DNA of 64,000 nt from Cyanophora paradoxa (lineage: Eukaryota; Glaucocystophyceae; Cyanophorales; Cyanophoraceae): contig QPMI01000228.1 of assembly GCA_004431415.1 (NCBI GenBank), forward strand, positions 1 through 64,000. The letters are read 5' to 3'. The notes below the pieces were generated by a model. The model made no database searches. It was given only the letters and a program-made list of their open reading frames with translations, and was not told the DNA's origin. Numbering within the stretch: the stretch's first letter is position 1; each line of letters starts with the position of its first letter. This document shows, piece by piece, positions 58,187 to 64,000 of the stretch. A program made the translations under genes and the position numbers.

Positions 58187-60505
58187 ATGAGCCCCCCAGT
58201 GCTCTCCCCGAGTCTCACGCATTCTGCGCAGGAGCACGGAGAATCAGCGGTATCCTCTGCGGCTCCGAAGGGGCTCCGTGTGACCGGGGGATCGGCGACG
58301 GCGTCGCCGCTCCTGGGTCCTCGGTCGGAGGGATTGGCCCCGGATGGGGGCCCTGCGGGATGGGAGTCTCCAGCAGACGGCACGTCGACACCTGGAGACA
58401 TGGACGAGGAAGGGACGGACGAGGAGCGGGACGGGCATCCGCCCGGGCAGCGCTCGCGTCGGGGTCTGTCTCGCAAGTCAAAGAAGCCCCGCCTGCAGTG
58501 GTCTCCAGAACTGCATCAGAGATTCGTGGAAGCCGTTTCAGTTCTGGGATCATCCGGTGCGGAGGCGCGCGTGATGTGGTCTCGCCTCCGACCTGATCGC
58601 CCCTTTTCGTGCTTCGCAGCCGTCCCCAAATCCATTCTGCAGCACATGAATGAACCTGGTCTTTCGCGAGAAAACATTGCGAGCCACTTGCAGGTGCGGA
58701 TCAAATCCGTTTTTGTTTGGTCCCTTTTCCGACTCGCCTTTTCCTTGTTTGGTCCCTTTTCCGACTCGCCTTCGTTTCTTCCCCTGCCTTTCCTTCGAAT
58801 TTCACATCTGACCTTCATGCTTCCGCAGAAATATCGCTTGAGCCTGAGGAGGAACTCTCCGCAAGTGACGCCGAAGCAGGAGCCGATGACGGGGCTTGGG
58901 CGGACACCGCCGCAGACGGCTCAGATCGCGCTGCTTGGCGCCACCACGGCGGAGGCATTTCCGATGACGACGATGTACCACGCGGCGGCGTTCCACGGAC
59001 TCCCGCCGCCCTCCACGCACGGACGGTCGCACCACGACACGCTCCTCCGGTACCAGCAAGCGTTCGCCAGCGACCCGCTCGCCGGGTACCACCGACCGGC
59101 GGGACCTGGGGACTTCCTGGCGCTCCAGTCGCAAGTCTATCGGATGCGGCCCGATCTGATGCGGCACGCGTTCTCGAACGAGTCGGTGGCGGCGGCGGTA
59201 GCGACGGCGGCGGCGGCGACGATGGCGCAGGGCGGCGACGCGGCCGTCTCAAACGCGGCGGCCATCACGTCGCTGTACGGAGCGCCCGTCCCGCCCGGCC
59301 ACCCGCAGGCGGCCGCCGGGCAGGCCGCCTTCCGCCTCGCCATCGATCAGCTTGCTGCCCAGGCGCGCAGGGGCGCGCAGCTCGCCTCCGGCAACACCTC
59401 AGCGGCGTCGGCGGCGTCCGGCGGGGCGGCGGTGGAGAAGGCGGCGGCGCTGGCGGGCGAGGCGCCGATGGCGGTGGTGCGGGCGGCGACGTCGGTGCGG
59501 CCGGTCAGCGACGGGCGGGGCAGTGCGAGCAGCGCCTCCAGCAGCGAGGAGGACGCGAACACGGAGGACGGGGCCGGCGGCGGCTCCGGGGAGGGCTCCG
59601 GCGCCTCGGGGGCGGAGCGGGGCCGGGGCGGCACCGGCGGCTCGGGCTCCGGGTCCCGGAGCTCGAGCTCGGGGAGCAGCGGGGAGCAGGGCGGCTCGGA
59701 CCGGAGCGCGGCGAGCAGCGCCGTGCCCATCTTCGTGCGCAACCTCCAGCAGGGCGGCCACGGCCACGGGCAGCACGGCAAGCCCGGCGCCGGCGAGAGG
59801 CCACGGGCGTCCGGCGGCAGCGGCGGGCGGGGGGCGGCGGAGGTGCCGGAGCTGCGGCTGCCGCGGGCGTCGCTGCCGGGCGGGGGCGGCGGGCGGTCGC
59901 TGCCGTCGCGCGCCGACTCGGTCTCGACGGCCTCCTCCTCCATGACCTCGGGCCTCGGGTTCCCCGACCTGACCCTCTCCTCCCCGGCCCTCTCCTCCAC
60001 CTACGGCTCCCCCGCCACCGGGCCCGCCCACACGGGCCCCTCCTCCTCCTCCACCGGCCCCGGCAGCTTCCTCCTCGGCCCCGCCCGCGGCAGCGTCTTC
60101 CCCTACACGCCCTACTCCTTCGACTCGGGCTCCTCGTCGCCCGTGCCGGGCAGCCACTCGGCCGCCTTCGACTACATGTCCGAGTCGGGCGCGGGGGCCT
60201 CGGCGCCGGCGGCCGGCTCGGGGGAGAGCCTCCCCGCGCTGGGCTTGAGCGCCGGCCTGCTCCAGGAGTACGCCAACGCGATGGCGGCGCAGTCGGCGGC
60301 TTTCAGCGCGATGCACGGGGGCCTCGCGGGGTACCCGTCGACGGTGGAGTACGCGGGGGAGGGCTGGAAGGGCTCGAGCGCGCTGCTGCCGTCCCTGGGG
60401 CAGGCGCTGCGCCCCTCGAGCAGCTGGAACGAGCTCCTCGACGTCGAGAACCGCTCCAAGGACGCCGAGGGCGGCGGCAGCTCCGGCGAGGCCACCGCCG
60501 CCTGA
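58187..60505 (+). CDS. GARP (G2-like / type-B ARR-like) transcription factor
   Basis: Plant- and alga-type MYB-related DNA-binding factor. ATG 58187. The N-terminal 85 residues are disordered and acidic ([14 protein letters not shown]), followed by a basic [14 protein letters not shown]. The GARP domain spans two introns: [20 protein letters not shown], then [25 protein letters not shown] and KYRLSLRRN. Between LG and AVPK it has two residues (SS) instead of the usual three, if the intron is placed correctly. There is no receiver domain upstream, so it is not a classical type-B response regulator. There is also no MYB-CC coiled coil downstream, which argues against PHR1-type. The remaining ~500 residues, from one long exon, are Ala/Gly/Ser-rich, with His-rich (HGHGQHGK) and aromatic patches that could activate transcription. 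Targets unknown. Confidence 0.86.
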   Translation: MSPPVLSPSLTHSAQEHGESAVSSAAPKGLRVTGGSATASPLLGPRSEGLAPDGGPAGWESPADGTSTPGDMDEEGTDEERDGHPPGQRSRRGLSRKSKKPRLQWSPELHQRFVEAVSVLGSSGAEARVMWSRLRPDRPFSCFAAVPKSILQHMNEPGLSRENIASHLQVRIKSVFVWSLFRLAFSLFGPFSDSPSFLPLPFLRISHLTFMLPQKYRLSLRRNSPQVTPKQEPMTGLGRTPPQTAQIALLGATTAEAFPMTTMYHAAAFHGLPPPSTHGRSHHDTLLRYQQAFASDPLAGYHRPAGPGDFLALQSQVYRMRPDLMRHAFSNESVAAAVATAAAATMAQGGDAAVSNAAAITSLYGAPVPPGHPQAAAGQAAFRLAIDQLAAQARRGAQLASGNTSAASAASGGAAVEKAAALAGEAPMAVVRAATSVRPVSDGRGSASSASSSEEDANTEDGAGGGSGEGSGASGAERGRGGTGGSGSGSRSSSSGSSGEQGGSDRSAASSAVPIFVRNLQQGGHGHGQHGKPGAGERPRASGGSGGRGAAEVPELRLPRASLPGGGGGRSLPSRADSVSTASSSMTSGLGFPDLTLSSPALSSTYGSPATGPAHTGPSSSSTGPGSFLLGPARGSVFPYTPYSFDSGSSSPVPGSHSAAFDYMSESGAGASAPAAGSGESLPALGLSAGLLQEYANAMAAQSAAFSAMHGGLAGYPSTVEYAGEGWKGSSALLPSLGQALRPSSSWNELLDVENRSKDAEGGGSSGEATAA

Positions 60506-60848
60506 ACAAGTCACCAGCACGGCCCGCTTGGGCTTCTCGATCCTCGAGATTCGGCTAGCCTTAAGCGTCGGCCGCCCGCCGCACGTACAGTATACAGGTA
60601 GCGCTCCGATCCGCGCCAGTATTTATATCGCATTTGTATTCCGCCACCCTCGCGCAGGCAGGCGTTTTTGCGTTTCGCTTAACTTGATGTGATTTTAACG
60701 TTTAAAGAGCAGTCGTAGGCTGACAGTTTCCTACCTATCAATATTTGTAGCACGTACACGTACAATTATCTTCAACCGAATTTCAAGACGACCCCTTTGC
60801 ATGTCCTTGCGCACTCGAAGAGGGGACGCCTGCGGCTGGGGCCTACAG
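60506..60848. other. Convergent spacer, AT-rich, no gene seen
   Basis: 343 bp between the stop codons of the GARP gene (+) and the uncharacterised gene (-). It is among the most AT-rich DNA in the window, consistent with two 3' UTRs. Confidence 0.55.
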
Positions 60849-62369
60849 CTACTGGGTGGAGTCGTAGCGGGGCTGGGGCCCGAAGTGGATGTGGCCGGTG
60901 GCCGGCGAGGTCGCCTCGGAGGCGGGGACCGTGCTGCGCGCCGCCTCCGCCTTGCCGTGCGGCCCCCCGAGGTCGCCCCGCATGAGGAACTCCGCCGCGC
61001 CGGGCCCCTCCGGCGCGCCCTCCGCCTCCCGCACGCGGAAGTGCGTCGCAGCGAGCGACGGCCAGTCCTCGATCACGCTCACCCCGCAGGTCTCCTGCCG
61101 CGCGGAGTGAGAAAGGCGGCGCGGGACGGGTGCCGGCGCAGCCGAGGCGCGGGCGAGCCTGGAAGGGGACGAGGAGGACGGCGATCTGGGGCCCGGGCGG
61201 GTCGAGCGCCACGGCGGGGGCCCGCGCCGCGTGGTGCCCCGCGAGGGTCCCGATCCCCTCCGCGAGCGCCCGCTCGAGGCCCTCCCGGTGCTCCGCCGGG
61301 TGCGCGTGCGCCTCGTAGACGATGCCCCACTGCCGCCCCGTCAGGAGTGCCGCGGCGGCGTCAGACGAGGCGCCGTAGCTACCGTCGTGTTCGTGCCACC
61401 CGCTCCTGCGCCCCGGCGCTCCAGTGCAGGCAGCACCACGTTGCGCGCAAGCTCGCGGACACTCTGCGGGCGGTGAGCGCGCACGAGATACGAAATTACT
61501 TAAGCACGGAATCGGACATCCGAGTCCAACGCTGTTGTTGCTTCGATCGGTATGACTCTTATGCAATGCCTGCACCTCAGTGAGCGCTGAATAGTGAGCG
61601 AATACTGAGCGCGTATACGTACTTGAATTTTACAATGCCACTCTGCACCGCCTGCAGAAGGCGACGCCCCGTACGAACGATATCGAGATAGTTTTCGGGG
61701 GCACCAGCCTCGAAAAACAGTGTTCTGCGATTTACTATGTGTACGGGCGCCTTCCGAAGGACGCCAGCGAGAAACAGGGACGAGAGCGCCGCGTGAGCCT
61801 CAACACATGCGCTCGCGCGATCTGTGCTCAAACCGTGAGCGCCAGAATACACAATTTTGTGCAGAATACACGTGAGAAATCGGACCGCCTGCAAAAGTGA
61901 CAAGAAAACCGGCCCGGCCGTGTATGGCTGAAGACTGCGACGCGGAAGCGCAAGCTGTGCGCGCGATGTCGAGCGCATTCGCCGCGCCATCAAAAGCCTC
62001 GAGCAGATCGTCATCCGGCCCTTCCTGTTCAACTCCGAATTCCACGGCCTGAAACTGGTCAGAGAGAGCGCCGGATTCGGCTTCGCAGAGAGAGTGCGCG
62101 GATTCGGCTTCTGGGACGGACCTCGCTGCTCATCTCGTTGATTTTTGACGTGCACGCGAAAAGCTCGAGCTTGCAGTTTGGCGCTTGAACGGCGAGAACC
62201 GCTTTCGACGCGCAGAGAGCAGCTTGAACGGCGAGAACCGCTTTCGTCGCGCAGCTCTCTGAGAGCTGTTTGCCGGGGTACGATGGAGCATGCCGCTTAG
62301 TGCTACCCCCCGCGAACAATGGCACCGTCCGCCGGTTCCGCCCGGCAGTTATAGCGGCGGGCAACATCG
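60849..62369 (-). CDS. Uncharacterised protein, multi-exon
   Basis: No family recognised. Likely exon 1 begins at the ATG near 62369 (MLPAAITAGRNRRTVP) and ends FACTSKINEMSSE; it contains a 39-bp tandem duplication (KAVLAVQAALCAS / KAVLAVQAPN). An intron ending CTGACCAGTTTCAG leads in phase to AVEFGVEQEGPDDDLLEAFD. A further exon reads ALSSLFLAGVLRKAPVHIVN...DIVRTGRRLLQAVQSGIVKF. Then VRELARNVVLPALERRG, then WGIVYEAHAHPAEHREGLER...IGTLAGHHA, then IAVLLVPFQ joined across a GC-AG intron (about 61111-61173) to ETCGVSVIEDWPSLAATHF. It stops at 60849 after PRYDSTQ. The consistent reading frames across introns support a real gene. The junction near 61900 is unresolved. Confidence 0.5.
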
Positions 62370-62680
62370 CTGTAAGCGTTTCTAGCTAGCGGGCATCACC
62401 GCCCAGCAGCGGCCACCGGGAGCGGGAACGAAGCGCTTGTGCGGCGGAGCTGGCCCAGCTGGGCGGCCGGCCGGCGCGGCCAGCGTCTGCAACCGGTACC
62501 AGCTGGCCTCGCCGACACGTCATTTAAGTAGCTTGTAATCAATTTCGCTCTCATCGCCGCGGTCTTGGTGCTTCCAGTCTCCACCGTCCACGCCCGCCAT
62601 CAGCAGCATCAGCGAGTGCAGAACGGGCACCGGCGGGAGCGAGTGCAAGTCTGAAATCTCTCCTTATGCAGTGAGGGGCC
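62370..62680. promoter_or_regulatory. Divergent spacer between uncharacterised gene and membrane protein gene
   Basis: 311 bp between two outward-facing start codons. No recognisable motif; a shared promoter is inferred from spacing. Confidence 0.4.
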
Positions 62681-64000
62681 ATGGAGTCTGCGCGCGAGAG
62701 CAGAACTTACCTGGTGCCGCCTAGCCAGGCGACGAGCCAGCCTCAGTCTGCCGGCACGCTATCGATCTCGCTGGCTCAGCAAGAGGGCGGCAGCATGCAA
62801 GGTCCAGATGTGACGTTTGTGATCGACGCTTCCGCCTCCGCCGTCTACAGCTCGCAGCAAGCCCCCGACAAGCAGAACGGGCCCCGCGAGAACGAGGGGC
62901 TTGGCAGCATCATGGAGAAGTCTGAGCCGCCGCCAGAGGCCGAACCGGAGAAGCCAAAGGAGCGGCGGCCGGCGGCCGGCTCCGCGCCGGCCAGCCGAGT
63001 CCTGCCGAGCACGTCCTTCCGCAGCTCCAACTCGGGCAGCTTCCGCCGCGCGTCGAGAAGAGCTGGGCCCCTGCGACGACTGCGGGCGGCCGCGGCGAGG
63101 CGGGCGGCGGCGGCCGGCGCCGCCGCGGCGGAATGGGGCCTTCTTCCCTTTGCGCTCGAGGAGGACGAGGAGGCCTTCCGCGCCTCCTGGGCCGGCGACC
63201 GCCTCGCCTGCGCCCGGCGCGCCCGCCACCGTCCCTCCCGCCTGCGCCGCCCCGCTCACCCCGGGCACGCAGGAGGACGTGCCTGCTCGGCATCCTCCCC
63301 CTGCTGGTGGCGGCGGCCGTGCTCGTCGCCGCGGTGCACGGCGGCTCGATCAGCGCGGGGGCCGCGGAGGGCGCCTGGGTGGCAGCGTGGGCGGCGGCGG
63401 GGGCGGCCCTCGCGGCGCTGGCCGTCTGCGCGGCGACGCTGGGGCCGGGGGCGGAGGGCTGGGCCCCGCGGCGGCACTGGCAGGGGTGGCGGCGGGGGCG
63501 CTGGTGGTGGTGCTGGTGAGCGCGCACGTGGCGGCGCGCGTGCTCGCCCTCCCCGCCCTCTTCCTCGTGGCCTTCGCCGCCGCCGCGGAGGCCGCCTCCT
63601 CGGGCCTCGGCCTCCGCTCCCCGCAGGCCCGCCCCCCCCGCCCCGAGCCCGCCCCAGCCGGCCCGGCATCGCCTGAGGCCCGTGGCGCAGGTGCTCCTCA
63701 TCGCCTTCGCGGGTCTGGGCCTCGCGCTGGACGCGTGCGTCTCGCACGGGACCGCGTGGGAGGCCCGCGCCGCCCTGCCCCTCGCCGCCGCCGCCGTCGC
63801 CCTCGCGGCCGCCCGCGCGCTGCAGGAGGAGCGCGCGGCGCGGGCCGCCTTCCTCCGCGCCCGCGAGGCCGCCGGCGAGGCCGAGGCGGTGCGCATGCGC
63901 CCCGCGCCCCACGCCGGCAGGCAGGCTCGCCGGCGCTGAGGCGGTCGGGGGGCAGTTCCGGGCGGAGCACGCGTCGCTGGCGCACGAGCTCGAGGTCCGC
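62681..64000 (+). CDS. Six-TM membrane protein, 5' part (truncated by window end)
   Basis: ATG 62681 (MESARESRTYLVPPSQ). The first ~130 residues are cytosolic and disordered, with Ser-rich SFRSSNSGSFRRASRR. A short acidic segment (PFALEEDEEAFRASWAGDR) precedes six hydrophobic helices: CLLGILPLLVAAAVLVAAV, WVAAWAAAGAALAALAVCAA, GVAAGALVVVLVSAH, LALPALFLVAFAAAAEA, VLLIAFAGLGLALDACV and LPLAAAAVALAAARALQ. These continue into a charged amphipathic helix (QEERAARAAFLRAREAAGE) and run off the window at HASLAHELEVR. Six TMs followed by a linker helix is the layout of class III nucleotide cyclases and some membrane-bound signalling enzymes, whose catalytic domain would lie beyond 64000; this is inference. 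One intron begins GCGCGCCC (about 63217), another GC-AG case. Confidence 0.55.

Noticed and set aside
57868-58237. Small minus-strand gene upstream of SMC5
   Set aside because: Frames are open but share nothing with known proteins and lie exactly in the divergent promoter of two firm genes.

Overview
This is nuclear DNA from a eukaryote with extremely GC-rich genes. Nearly every recognisable protein is split by short introns (roughly 40-100 nt) that are themselves almost pure G+C. They end in AG, usually with CTGAC, CTGAG or CTCAG about 10-20 nt upstream, and they begin with GT or, strikingly often, with GC. Genes alternate strand and many share short divergent promoters. The gene content (GARP transcription factor, AP2-like domain, a peptidoglycan-type LD-carboxypeptidase) suggests a plastid-bearing alga. 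From memory, very GC-rich introns and a walled (peptidoglycan) plastid fit a glaucophyte such as Cyanophora, but that assignment is inference. The annotations below were made by splicing by eye, so most exon borders are approximate.

Layout. 1-922 (+): 3' part of a SLC35D-type nucleotide-sugar transporter. 1639-4547 (+): protein with four CDCA7-type zinc-finger modules and an AP2-like half domain. 5391-11260 (-): eIF5B, complete. 12276-16222 (+): protein with two PPC-like beta domains. 17086-19998 (-): TPR protein. 19999-22153: gene-poor DNA with a 357-bp perfect direct repeat. 22154-26876 (-): gamma-tubulin complex component. 27568-30215 (+): coiled-coil, Q-rich protein. 30419-34858 (-): UvrD/Srs2-type helicase. 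35238-38287 (+): GH2-like protein with an eroded catalytic barrel.

The most unusual stretch is 38.5-50.2 kb. Two paralogous secreted beta-repeat proteins lie head to head (38513-41736 on -, 46996-50179 on +). Between them is a compact, intron-free island (about 41.9-45.1 kb). It holds two paralogous unknown ORFs, a retropepsin-like protease ORF and a small membrane protein with an N-myristoylation-type start. All are embedded in a set of repeated GTGACG hairpins, a 9-bp iteron array and duplicated promoter-like motifs. I could not assign it to a known mobile-element or virus class. Next to it (45366-46945) is an intron-containing Ala/Lys/Pro-repeat protein whose introns are far less GC-rich than the rest.

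The right part holds an S66 LD-carboxypeptidase (50415-52218, -), SMC5 (52634-57571, -), a GARP transcription factor (58187-60505, +), an uncharacterised gene (60849-62369, -), and the start of a six-TM membrane protein that runs off the window (62681-64000, +). These are mostly housekeeping functions (translation, genome maintenance, microtubule nucleation) with no operon-like logic. The island and its flanking paralogs are the exception.
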